Shown here: positions 33,888 to 44,487 of the stretch, piece after piece
Position numbering within the stretch: the first letter of the stretch is position 1
Layout of the letters: every line of letters starts with the position of its first letter
NCBI GenBank assembly: GCA_013176395.1
Contig: JABMLP010000003.1
Coordinates: 1,860,001 to 1,924,000 of the forward strand
DNA: 64,000 nucleotides
Source of the DNA: Venturia oleaginea
Taxonomy: Eukaryota > Ascomycota > Dothideomycetes > Venturiales > Venturiaceae
Direction: 5' to 3'
Notes under the pieces: model-generated
The model's input: only the letters and a program-made list of their open reading frames with translations
The model's database searches: none
Told to the model about the DNA's origin: nothing
Position numbers and translations under genes: made by a program

Positions 33888-36223
33888 CTACGAAGAACCA
33901 GGACCAAAGAATTGAGAAAGTTTGGCTTTCGCATCTTCAAAAGTAGTCGCTATCCAGGACCACCACTTCTTGGGACTATGCTTCTTCTCTTCCTCCGGCG
34001 TTGCATCTGAGGCTTTGCTTGACTCTGGCGGAGGTGCCGAGGGAGCCGTGGCAATTGACAATGCGGCGTCTGTTGTGGATGCTGCTACTGCTGAGAACGC
34101 AGAAGCAAAAGCTGAAGACAGTGATGCCTCTGAAGAAGCTGAAAGAAAGGCTGAAGCCAGTGATGTTGCTTGTGCGCTAATAGAACTGTGCGAGGATATG
34201 ATGCTATTAGCTGCCTCCGATCCTACCTCCGGCCCATCCGTCGGTGGGTCAAAAGGTGTATCTATCTCTGGTGCTCCATCATCTGTATGGAGACCAACTG
34301 GCTTAAGAGGTAGTCGCAGTGTGCCATTGTTGGGCTTCGGTTCAAGGCCAAGAGAGTCACACACAATGTTGTAGATTTCAGTATTTTCTAGACCGAAAAT
34401 TAGCAGCCTTCACAACATGAGCTCGAAGTAGGGACGCACGGAAAACTTCAACTCTGCTACCTGGTTTATGAGGGAAGGCTGGTCCTCGTGCCACGAAAAT
34501 GGCACGCATGAGACTATTATGATGGTCATAGCCATGCAGACCACGAGGATGATAAATAAGGCCTCCCTTCTTCCCCTTCTCGACATCAAACTCTTCCTTC
34601 GTAACAACGGCCCAACCGGCCTGAGGGACGATCCATAGAGGAGCAATGCGATCATTCTTGGAAAAGTGATACTGTTTTGGCATATCCTTGGCTGTCAGAT
34701 AGACCTCGAGATTGGTATTGTGCTCCGTATTCTTCTTCAGAGTCACATACATATCCCACAAGTCGTCTAGATTCTTTGGCCGAAGTCCGTATAGGGGCCA
34801 GCCATCCATGCGATCGATCAGATTCACATCGATTATGTCTTCAAGCTGAATCAATCTCTCCACGGAAGTTGTGGCCATGCCATGGTCAGAGACAACTACG
34901 ACATTAATGATGTCGGTCAAATTACGTTCTTGAAGCCCTCTGAACACGCCCGAGAGCATATCATCAACATTCCGGATAGTCTGTCTGATTTCGGTGCTAT
35001 TCGGCCCATATCGATGGCCATCTGCGTCTACATTGGGCACGTAGGCAGCTATCAGCTGTGGTCGTGGATTGGTTATCCTGGCTGAGGGACTATCAGGGCC
35101 GGGCAGATCGATCAATCCCAGAATTCGATCCACCTTTCGTGTCAGGTCCTCGTCTCCGTTGTACATGTCCACGTGCGCAGGTTCAATGCCACCAATGTGT
35201 GCTTCACTCCCTGGCCACATGTGGATTGCTGACCTCAAACCTTGCCTTTCTGCGGTCACCCAGAGTGGTTCTCCGCCCCACCATTTCAGCTGCATGCTCT
35301 TTTGCGGATGGGTGTAGTAGAAGTCGTCCTCCATGTCCGGGTCCCAGAAGGTATTGCCTACGATGCCATGTGATTCAGGGTATAATCCTGTAACCATTGT
35401 GTAATGGTTAGGGAAGGTCACGGATGGAAAGCTGGGATGCATGTACAGGGGCGACACTCCTTCTCTGATGAATTTACTCAAGGTTGGTGTAAGTCCTCGC
35501 TGCAGGAAATCGGCACGGAAGCCATCGAGAGATATAAGAATAGTCGTAGGAGCGAATAAAGAGGTGCCGTTGGAAAGTGAGAATGCTGAAGCGATCTTTG
35601 CTTGCCTGGTACGACTGGCCTTTGTGGCTTTGTAGGCACCGAACAGTAGCAGGAGGAAGAAGAGTACAATGGAGGCGTGGAGGAGGAAGCGAGTAAATGG
35701 TCGTCTGGTTGTTGTCTGTTTATCCTTGATCAGCCTTGAAGCAAATTGCATGTCGAGCCCGACTCACCTTCTTCAAGGTCTTCTCCGATCGCATAGCAGC
35801 CAGTCTTCTTAGATCCAACTCGGACGAAGTCCTCGAGGGCGATTGAGATGGCTGGCCTCCTTCTTCCATGTCGTACACCAATTCTGCTTCCTCCTCCCCT
35901 CTCTTGACGCGCTCCCTGTGCCGGCGGGAGGCCCTCTTTTGCGCTCTTCTCTCCTTGATGGTCAGAGTGTGTTCTCCATGGTGCTTGCTGCGGTTGAAGA
36001 TGCGTTTCAAGCCAACGCCTGATCCAGATGTAGGAGTATATTCTCCCGCTCCCAACTCTTCTTCTTCGTAGTCATCTTCAAAGACGCCCTGTTCTTCTTG
36101 TGCTCGTTCTACCGCGTCGTCTTCGTCGGAGAGCGGGTCTCGGTCGGATTCAACATGGGGCGCATCCTCATCATAGGCCGTTGGCGACAGTAGACTCGCC
36201 TTCTCCTGGTCTTTGGGTGCCAT
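33888..36223 (-). CDS. Type I phosphodiesterase / nucleotide pyrophosphatase (NPP family)
   Basis: Membrane-anchored ecto-phosphodiesterase that hydrolyses nucleotide pyrophosphate or phosphodiester bonds, like yeast Npp1/Npp2, which scavenge phosphate outside the cell or in the vacuole. Exons 36223-35768, 35715-34440 and 34387-33888 give 743 aa, with two 52-nt introns. An acidic then basic cytoplasmic tail (~162 aa) precedes a signal anchor at about 163-181. The catalytic domain carries ILISLDGFRADF (metal Asp ~216), SVTFPNH (nucleophile Thr ~252), VDADGHRYG, VVVSDHGM and GLHGYDHH, the complete two-metal set. A Ser/Ala-rich region and a Trp-containing end (KKWWSWIATTFEDAK) follow. The first acceptor was chosen for its 52-nt length and branch site; a site nine bases upstream is also in frame. 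Confidence 0.93.
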
Positions 36224-36574
36224 AGCGGGCAGTCAAGGCAGTCGAGGCAGTCGAGGTCTCAGTCCGTCTCGAATGAATGGCATCTGCCGAGTACAGTCGA
36301 TGAGGCGATGCATCCATGTGATGATATCGATCGGCACAACGTCTGCTGAAACACAAACACGAACACGAACACGAACCAGGGCTCAGCCTTCCTTTGCCAT
36401 CACCCATTTTCTCAATTGAATCCATCGTCAATTGAAAACTTCCTTTACCGACCAATTAATCTATCTTACTTCTTCAAAAATTGGCGAGATTCGATAATCA
36501 GTAAAAGTTGGTAGTCATTGTCATTCCGCTAATTCACAGGAAATAAACCATGTACAAACGATTAACCCAACCAA
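36224..36574. promoter_or_regulatory. Intergenic region, NPP promoter and CYP53 3' end
   Basis: 351 bp between the NPP start and the CYP53 stop, both on the minus strand. A short run of CGAACA/ACGAAC units lies at about 36355-36375 and GGCAGTCGA-like repeats at 36230-36255. No gene is supported. Confidence 0.4.
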
Positions 36575-38246
36575 TTAGGCCTTTCTCTTCCTAATGCCGA
36601 CAAACAACTCCAGTGGCTTCCGCAAAAACCCCTCCCTCGTCTCCAATCGATCCTGATACAGCTCAAACTCATAATTCCTGAAAACAGTGCTAGCAATCAG
36701 CATCATTTCCATCTCCGCGACGTTGCGCCCTACGCAGGCTCTTGGTCCATAAGAGAAGGGAATGAACGCTTCCTTCTGCCTTTCAGTAAGAACATCCTTC
36801 TCCCATCTCTCCGGCTTGAATTGCGAGGCATCTGGTCCCCAAATCTCCTTGCTGTGGTGGATTGTGTAGGCTGGGACAGAAAGCACTGTCCCGGCAGGGA
36901 AGAAATGATTTTGTAGAGTAATTCCGTTGCCGGTGACTAGGCGAGGCAGGCCGAGGGAGGACGTCGAGTGAATACGCATAGTTTCTTTGATGACCATGTC
37001 GACGTACTTGAGATCTTTCACTTGCTCGAAGGATGGAACGCCCAAGATGGGTAAAGCTTTGTCGAGTTCGGCCTGTAATTTTGGGATCACATGTGGATTA
37101 TTCAAGACATGAAAGAGAAGGGCGCAGGAAGTGTTTGAAGTAGTATCGGATCCCGCAATCTTTGATCATGTCAGCCTCGCTCGTAAAATACAGATTGACA
37201 AGATGACTTACCAGCTGGGTCAGAGCTTCTGCTGTTAGTTCTTCGCGGCCAAGTTTGTTGCCATTGGCATCTTTGCCCTCCATTAGACGAGCCAGGAGGT
37301 CGACACGGTGGGATTGTTCAGGGTTATCTAGACGATCCTTGACACGAGCTACCGCGATGCCAGCGAGATTCTGAACGGCTGCAACACCTTGTCGGAAGAA
37401 GGGATCTGGCATGTATCTGGCATATGGTTTAAGGGCAGGCAGGCAGCCGAGGGTTCTGTATGAAAAGTTAGTAGTGACGACGTCATTTTAGGGGAAATCA
37501 CTTACCCGGAGACTTCACCTCTCCTGTTCAGAACTTCGATGGCTGGAGCATAGGTTGGAGGTGCGTTTGGTGAGGTCCGAACCTCGGCGAAGTCTTTGCC
37601 TTTCTCAAGCATGCCAAACGGAGCTCCAAACGCCAGATCTCCAATGATATCAAAGGCGAGGTAATTGAGCCAATGCAACGCATCCAAACGGGCATACCCA
37701 CCATTAGCTTGTGCAGCAAGACGATCCCATTGTTTCTCAAACTCTTCCAAATTGTGATGGATATATTGCTCGAACTGGCCGATTGATTTGGTACTGAAGG
37801 TGTGGGATACGGTCTTTCGCTTGCGGCTGTGCTCTGCTCGATCTCTGGTGTTGAAGAGACCTCGCTGGATTGAGACAAATGCATCGTAGTAGTCACTTGG
37901 GAGTCTTTCAGCTTCTGCTTCATATATGCGTCGAGTATGAAGTAACATACGCTTTCAAGAATCCATTTCCGTGGCCGTAAACCTGAGCGATGGCTGCATC
38001 GTCTGCGACTGAGACATGATTCGGCTGAATTCGTACCAATTTTCCATACTTCTTGTGTGCTTCATCCACTGACAGATATCTCTTGCCCTGGCGTGCTTGA
38101 AGGAGTAACCACAAGCTCGAGAACTTTGCAAATAAAGGTCCAGGAACGTCCCGGATACTCGGATTGCGTAGATAAGGAAGCACGTAGTACAGGATTGGAA
38201 TCGCAAGAAGGGTGTAGGGAGTGATCAGCAAATCATGGAGACCCAT
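36575..38246 (-). CDS. bphA: Cytochrome P450 CYP53, benzoate 4-monooxygenase
   Basis: Haem monooxygenase of the CYP53 family, which para-hydroxylates benzoate in the ER membrane with cytochrome P450 reductase, the first step of the fungal benzoate / protocatechuate route. Exons 38246-37951, 37895-37506, 37455-37212 and 37159-36575 give 504 aa. The introns are 55, 50 and 52 nt and all joins keep frame. An N-terminal anchor ([18 protein letters not shown]) precedes CYP53 blocks such as [41 protein letters not shown] and [16 protein letters not shown]. The I-helix is AGSDTTS (from ~312), the K-helix ETMR, and the haem loop [12 protein letters not shown] with Cys ~452. All catalytic elements are present. 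Its neighbours do not form an aromatic-degradation cluster. Confidence 0.94.
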
Positions 38247-39151
38247 GATGAAAAGAAATTGAATGAAGAAGGGAGAGAGTTAGGGAGCAGCGCGAAGTGA
38301 AGTGAAATCTTCATGTAGTTGATGGATCGCAATTCTCCGGTTGGAGTCGTCTCACTGTGGTGTGCGAGGCTGATACGGCTTTGCAAGAGGATTAAATATC
38401 AGCGACACACTTGGCTCTTCCGATCAACAGCACTCCTGCAGGTCTTGGGCGACCTGGACTAGCCCCGCTGATGTCAATGTCATTGCGGAGATTGACAAAG
38501 GGAGAGCTAGGGTTGGTCAAGAATCATCCAACTTTCTGGGGTAGCTTGGCATGAGTGGGGAAGTGGGAGGAGATATCTCGTGTGAAATTCGGATTGCTTG
38601 TATGGCTGCAATCCTGAAGATTGACGGCATTGTAAATAGCTGTCCCTGCTGCTGGAAATGTGCCGAATTCTCGAGCCTCTGCTCCCGTTTCTTTTCGCTC
38701 TCGATCGTGTAGGGCCTCCATACACCACTTCACTTGCTTGGCCCCGATTTTCTGACATTTTTCGGACTTCGCACCTTCTGTGGTTGACTAACGTACCCTC
38801 TTAGAAGAGTAGTGTCTGCTACGAGCACTCAACCATACGCGCCATTAGGAGTAAGCCTCGGAATACCCACTGCCTGTCACGTGTCGTTGGCAGGGGATTC
38901 ATGTAGCAAGTTATCTAGTTGTATCGCCATCTTCTACCAGTAGACTTCGAGTCGCCGAGCCTTCAAGTCATCTTCATACCTCCCTCCCTAGCTTGTTTTG
39001 CTTTCCACAGGGGACACTATATGCTTAGCTTTTACTCGGATCGCTTTGCAACACAGTCGTGTCGACTATGTATCATGCCGTATGTGAATGAGTTGCGCAC
39101 ATTTCAGACCCACTATAGTGTACATACATCTTCTACACCAATTCCTTTTCA
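38247..39151. promoter_or_regulatory. CYP53 upstream region
   Basis: 905 bp between the CYP53 start and the stop of the next minus-strand gene. It contains the CYP53 promoter and the 3' end of that gene. Short frames at 38507-38758 (-) and 38919-39275 (+) overlap and have no domain. No inducer site is called. Confidence 0.4.
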
Positions 39152-40616
39152 TCACTTAGGCTTTGATACATCCTCAAAGTATTCTACCAAGTCCGCTGTT
39201 GCCTCAGAGTTCTCCTTGACATCTTGGATGTCCTCCTCTATCTGCGCCTTATTCTCCGGGGGCACGACCATGTAGCCGATCTGCTGAAGCACCATCTCCA
39301 TCTTCTTCTGATGCTCCCGTACCTTGTCAGATTAGTCAATCCGTATGCAGGTATTCGGCAAGCCCATTACAACATACCTTGTCCAAGATGGTTTCCAGGA
39401 CTTTTGGATCGGGAGGCCCATGGCTTTTGGGCATCCATGTACCATTCGATTCCAGCTGCAAAAGCATTTTCTTGCTGTCAGAGATGAGCCAGTCCACCTC
39501 TGCGATCTCGGTGTATATGTGGGAATGCATGCTGCTAAGCAATTCCATGGCCTTTCGCGATTTACGTCCTGCCTCTGTATCACGCTCGGCCTTTTCCATT
39601 GCCATGTACTTAATCTCTCTTTGTGCCACCTCTTGAAACAGGAACGCAGCTTCTTGAACTAACCTTGTGCGTTTCTCGTTGAGCTTTTCGAGGTGTACAT
39701 TCAAAGTTTCGGTGCCTGCCTCTACGCTTTCTGGCTCCCAATGGTAATCTCGCATTGGTCCAAATATGAGGGATCCATTGAAAAGTACGCCGCTATGAGG
39801 GTGTGATCCTAGAGGCTGTGGCTCCGCTACTGTGCCATCTGCAAGGTTGAAGGATTGAGGGATTCCTGACTCACGGCCAGGTGTTGGGCTGGCGGCTAAT
39901 TGAATGAAAGATTGGCCTGGTTGCTGACCTGCCAGGGGGCTTCCTGGAAGTGCCATACCCATTGCCATTGAGCTGTCAAAGTTCCGCCCATACAGGACCC
40001 TGGGCGGAGGTTTTCCAGTTTGAGCTGTGTAGCTTCTGGCAGCCGCAGCAAGCTCGGCTTCGAGCTGTTCTGTGGTCGTTGCAAATTCCTTACTAGTCCA
40101 GAGCATGAATGCTGCCCGTCCTACGGTCATGGAGGCACTTGCTTGACCCAGGATTGCGAGTCCTGACATTGGAGTCGGCCGAAATCTCTGCAAAGCAAGT
40201 GACGATACAAGAGTCGCAAGCCCAATTGCAAGTGTAACATCATCGCGTGTGGGCTTTTCGGTATGCTCCCAAAGTTTGGATTTCGGCATAGGAATGCCAG
40301 CATCTTTCAAGATAATGTCCGCCTCTTTCCTCTTCCAGTGGCGTTTAAGAGCTGATATTGATCCGGTGTATACAGTTGTAGCCACCGTAAAGCCTCCGAT
40401 TGTTCGCAAGACCGGATATGGTTGTTGAGGCAGTTGCTCGTAGTGTTTACGCCAGAAAACCTTTGTGAATGCTTTTCGCCCAAGACCCCAGGAGACGCCA
40501 GCGACGGCGCCATAGAGCATCACACAATCGAGAACGTGGGAGACTGGCGAGTAGAAATCAGGAGTCTTGGGTAATAGAGGAGTAGTTCCCTCCCATTCAT
40601 TGGGGAAGAGGCGCAT
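39152..40616 (-). CDS. Unrecognised membrane / coiled-coil protein
   Basis: I do not recognise the family. Exons 40616-39378 and 39322-39152 give 469 aa; the 55-nt intron (branch TGACTAAT, phase 0) joins ETILDK|VREHQKKME. The N-terminal 175 residues have four weakly hydrophobic, Gly/Ala-rich segments (VMLYGAVAGVSWGLG, FTVATTVYTGSISAL, VTLAIGLATLVSSLAL, GLAILGQASASMTVG) separated by basic loops, reminiscent of Tim17/22/23-like inner-membrane proteins, but this is only a resemblance. A Pro/Gly-rich linker with a Gln/Ser stretch follows. The C-terminal 170 residues are charged and heptad-like, so a coiled coil is likely. A conserved mitochondrial protein is one plausible guess. The ATG at 40616 is the first in frame. 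Confidence 0.8.
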
Positions 40617-40879
40617 GGTGAGGGCTCAGAAGATCGATGACATGGGCGGCTGAGCGTCGGGCGGGCCTTTGAGACAATTCGGGAGTGGAAGAAGTCGGAA
40701 ATGGTGGTATTGTGTCGTATTGGCCTTGGCGAAGGTAATTTTCGACGCGGATGGCCAAGGTCGATACCTGAGTTCTAGGGGTCGGAGCTAGCAATTGTAA
40801 GTTCCGTTTGTGTCTCACAGCTCAAAATCGCAAGCCAAGGCTACAATTCTGCAACATCAAGAACTGAAGCCACAGCAAC

Positions 40880-43147
40880 ATGGGCCACAAACGCAGCTGG
40901 CACGAAGCCCAGGCGTCGAGCGCCGCGAAGAAACAGATGGGCATGGGCCAAACACTGTCGATGCTCAGAGACGCAGACGCGCAACCAACCACTGGCATCC
41001 CCCCCGAGCCCGAGGATGGACGACTCCAAGAGGACAACCTCAAGACATCTGCACGCTCCGACGATGACGGAGAGCCATGGCAGGAAGTCTCGCACAAAGG
41101 GAAGAAGAAGAGAAGCAAGGACCCCGACAAAGGCACGTCCAATTACCCGCAGCTCACCCACTCGCCGAATGCGCGCCTCCAAAGCAATGTCAAAATCAGC
41201 GATCTTCAGGCCTTGTCTCTATACATACTTGCCGAAGGAAGTGCTCCGCAATGGATTTCTGTTAGGCATCATAACTCCATAAAGAAGGTTGTCGTTCTCA
41301 TGATTCCCGGTCTCGATCCCTCTATGTTCTCATCTCTCAATACCGGCCATTTCGCCGGCAAGAGTCCGTTAGTAGACCTGACTGAAAACCCAGAGAACGC
41401 CTCAGAAGATCAAGAATTCAAGAACGCTTCACAACCGCTCGGCGTTCGTGGTACGGATGCGAAGAATCAGATTAAACCACCAAATGCGCCGCAAACAAGT
41501 AGCAAGTCCATCCAGGATTCGCCAGATCGTTACTATCCCGTCAAGCTTGTTCAACCTAAACTTCCGGTTGTATTAAAACCCCTTGCCGATATGTTCCCCC
41601 ATATTTGGCCAGTCAGAGCACCAGGTGACGACAAGTACTCCAAGATACACTCGCCATTACAAGCAATGCTAGTATCGCCGATACCGAAGACCAAGGAAGA
41701 CAAGAAAGTAAAAGGGCCCGGCCTGGAAAAATCACACGATTGGAAGAACAAGCGCACTCCCATCACTGAATATCTTGCAACGCGCGAAGATCTATTTGAG
41801 AATGAATACGTACTGCATCCTGCGTTGTTATCTACAGACCTAGAAAAGCAGCAAGTGCAAGCTAAACGCATGGAAGCAGGCACATCCACTAGTGCGGGAT
41901 GGGTCGATACGCGTGTCGCCAAACTTGAGGATGGCCAAGTTGCAGACAAAGATATTGAGAGAGGCAGCATCACGGCAGGACGCGACATTCTTGCTCTGGA
42001 CTGTGAAATGTGTAAGACAGAAGGCAACAAGTTTGAGCTCACACGAATCAGCATCATCACTTGGGATGGCACAACTGTCCTTGACGAGTTGGTCAAGCCT
42101 CTCACACCGATCACAGACTATTTGACTCCTTACTCTGGCATCACCGAAGAAATGCTTAGACCTGTCACTACAAGACTCACGGATATCCAAGCGCGTCTGC
42201 TTGATCTAATCACCCCACAAACAATCCTTATCGGTCACTCCCTCAACGCCGATCTGACTGCACTCAAAATGACACATCCCTTCATCATCGACTCTGCTAT
42301 TATCTATCCACACCCTCGTGGTGCTCCATTGAAGAGTAGTCTGAAGTGGTTGTGTCAAAAGTACCTTGGACGGGAAATTCAAAAAGGCCGTAACGGACAC
42401 GACAGTGTTGAGGATGCTAGAGCTGTGCTTGACTTAGTCAAACAAAAGTGCGAGAAAGGTCCGTCTTGGGGTACAAATGAGGCCAGTAGCGAATCAATCT
42501 TCAAGCGACTCAAGCGATCTCTAAAGCCCAAGATATTCAGAAAACACCTTGATACCGAAGAGTTTAGAAGCGGTGCCATTGTTGATTGGGGCGATCCAAG
42601 CAGAGGGCATGGGCTCCATGCCGACATCATCTTGGGCTGCGACAACGATAATGAAGTGGCGCAGAAGGTGAAGTCGGTTGTCAACGGAGAAGGAGATATC
42701 CAGAGCTCTTTCCCGCAAGGTGTCGACTTTGTTTGGGCTCGATTCCGGGAATTGGAAGCTATCCGTGGGTGGTGGAACAGTTCGAAGACTATCGACAACG
42801 ATGATCTTCGTCAAAAGGCTCTTGTAAAACACTCGGTCTCTGCAGAAACTGTTGACGGCCAGGGCCCGGATGCCACGATTCTCACAAGAGCAGTCTCGCA
42901 GACTGTTAAGCTCATCGAGGACGTCTATGCGGCGCTACCACCGTGCACAGCGTTCATGATTTACAGCGGACATGGCGATCCTCGGGAGACATTTCGCATG
43001 CAGGCTCGTCATCAACTGTACAGGGAGCAGTATCGAGTGAAGAAATGGGACGAGCTCGATGTTCATTGGACAGATGCCGACAACCAAGCGCTCAGCAAGG
43101 CTGCTCGACAAGCCCGCGATGGACTTGGGTTTTTGACCGTCACGTGA
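40880..43147 (+). CDS. REX1: RNA exonuclease REX1 (RNH70), DEDDh family
   Basis: Nuclear 3'-5' exoribonuclease; in yeast Rex1/Rnh70 trims 5S rRNA, 5.8S rRNA and tRNA 3' ends. One exon, 755 aa. An N-terminal charged region (~1-100, KGKKKRSKD) and a middle region with a conserved Trp/His patch precede the exonuclease. The DEDDh residues are all visible: ILALDCEMC (D374, E376), HSLNADL (D458) and GHDSVEDA (H507, D512). The substrate-fit block PRGAPLKSSLKWLCQKYL lies between. A ~230-residue C-terminal extension follows, with VKLIEDVYAALPPCTAFMIY near its end, as in fungal Rex1. The start at 40880 is the first ATG after the short divergent region to the gene on the other strand (263 bp). Confidence 0.93.
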   Translation: MGHKRSWHEAQASSAAKKQMGMGQTLSMLRDADAQPTTGIPPEPEDGRLQEDNLKTSARSDDDGEPWQEVSHKGKKKRSKDPDKGTSNYPQLTHSPNARLQSNVKISDLQALSLYILAEGSAPQWISVRHHNSIKKVVVLMIPGLDPSMFSSLNTGHFAGKSPLVDLTENPENASEDQEFKNASQPLGVRGTDAKNQIKPPNAPQTSSKSIQDSPDRYYPVKLVQPKLPVVLKPLADMFPHIWPVRAPGDDKYSKIHSPLQAMLVSPIPKTKEDKKVKGPGLEKSHDWKNKRTPITEYLATREDLFENEYVLHPALLSTDLEKQQVQAKRMEAGTSTSAGWVDTRVAKLEDGQVADKDIERGSITAGRDILALDCEMCKTEGNKFELTRISIITWDGTTVLDELVKPLTPITDYLTPYSGITEEMLRPVTTRLTDIQARLLDLITPQTILIGHSLNADLTALKMTHPFIIDSAIIYPHPRGAPLKSSLKWLCQKYLGREIQKGRNGHDSVEDARAVLDLVKQKCEKGPSWGTNEASSESIFKRLKRSLKPKIFRKHLDTEEFRSGAIVDWGDPSRGHGLHADIILGCDNDNEVAQKVKSVVNGEGDIQSSFPQGVDFVWARFRELEAIRGWWNSSKTIDNDDLRQKALVKHSVSAETVDGQGPDATILTRAVSQTVKLIEDVYAALPPCTAFMIYSGHGDPRETFRMQARHQLYREQYRVKKWDELDVHWTDADNQALSKAARQARDGLGFLTVT

Positions 43148-44136
43148 AATCATTGTTGGAAAACAACCGCCTGCTTTGCTTCGGATGATCTGGCGGGATG
43201 TGCGGAGGAGGAGTATAAAACAATTTCAAGAGCTTTATGTCAAGAAGTGTCTCAGATACTGCTAGTTCACGGGAGGTCAATCAATCCCTGAACACGTCGT
43301 ACTTTGAAGGTCGAATATAGCTCTCTATTTCTATAGCTCCCTATTTCGCGAGGCCGTCTTGTTCGCAACAGCTGTATGGGCGGGATAAACACCAGCGGAT
43401 TGATGAGCAGATTGAACAAATATTCTGGAATCTCTCAACGCAGTATATGCACAAAAGCTTTTCATTACGTGTTGCTGCTTCAGGCGCGCACATTTGCTAA
43501 CCACCCACATTCATCGAAGCCATCACCCACCCATCTGCCAAAGTCTCTGATCTTATATTGTCAATACTTCATTCTATTTAATACCACAATCGACGTTCTG
43601 CGAACGCGTTAGCACCTAAGCTCTACCAATTGACGGGTGAGAGGTAGAACATACGCAGCAGATTTTCGCGCGCCCGTTGACCTGGTGTTGAGTACACATA
43701 GTGATGCAATAAGTCACATTCTCACGTCCTTGGCTTTTACCACAACAGTGTAGCTAAAGTATCCTACCAGCCTAAAAGTTTACTAAACCAAAGTAATACA
43801 ACCAGACGCTGCGATTATTGATAGGTTGACAATAACAGAGCCCGAAAGTAATTGAAGTAACATACGATTGGTTTCGCCCCAGATACAGTACACCTACCGC
43901 ACGCTTCTACGGCATTGCCTGGAGCTTCTGGAGCGAGGAGTCCAAGGTCATTATGATATTATTGATTTGGAAGAGTAGATCCAGAAATTTGCTGCACGGC
44001 GGCAAGTACGACCGACGGTTGAGAGGTAAAGTAGCGAGAGTTTATTTGGAGTTGATGTTTGGAGTTAAGGGCTTAAGATATTAAGATGTTGAAGGATTAG
44101 TTTGCTTGTTGAAGCTATTTATGACATATGTCGAGC
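43148..44136. other. A+T-rich flank left of the Mutator-like element
   Basis: 989 bp between the REX1 stop and the transposon target site. It contains the REX1 3' end, then increasingly A+T-rich DNA. No gene or second transposon is recognised. Confidence 0.4.
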
Positions 44137-44146
44137 TTATATTTAT
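44137..44146. repeat. Left target-site duplication
   Basis: TTATATTTAT lies directly outside the left terminal inverted repeat and is repeated exactly at 46330-46339 outside the right one. Ten bases is within the 8-11 bp range known for Mutator-like elements. Confidence 0.93.
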
Positions 44147-44225
44147 CGGTTAATTGCCGTATGAACACATACATCAAAAAATCTAGCCAACACATACATC
44201 CAATTGCTAGGACATACATTGAAAA
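44147..44225 (+). repeat. Left terminal inverted repeat (79 bp)
   Basis: Begins CGGTTAATTGCCGTATG and ends ACATTGAAAA. Base-for-base reverse complement of 46251-46329. It contains three ACATACAT motifs. Confidence 0.95.
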
Positions 44226-44413
44226 AAATTGCTGATACATACATTGCTCTAATTGGTCAATTTCGTGCATCTTTCGCGAACACGCGTACGTGACTCTAAA
44301 TTTTGTTTACCACATTTTGATATCTACATTTTTTACTTAATACAACTCAACACTACGCACTCAATTATGCCTCGCACATCGTCATTCGAAAGCCCTGGGC
44401 CTGAAGATAGGCC

Positions 44414-44487
44414 TCCCTATCCATCCCTCACCATTGGTATGCAATTTGACTCCCTATCCATCCCTCACCATTGGTATGCAATTTGAC
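44414..44487 (+). repeat. 37-bp perfect tandem duplication that frameshifts the transposase-like gene
   Basis: Two exact head-to-tail copies of a 37-bp unit (44414-44450 and 44451-44487) beginning TCCCTATCCATCCCTCACCA and ending GCAATTTGAC. Because 37 is not a multiple of three, the frame from the likely start at 44367 runs into a stop at 44484-44486, while the long downstream frame is cut off from it. Confidence 0.95.

Noticed and set aside
33922..34374. 150-codon plus-strand Ala/Glu frame
   Set aside because: Antisense of the Ser/Ala-rich C-terminal exon of the NPP gene, which has motif and splice support.
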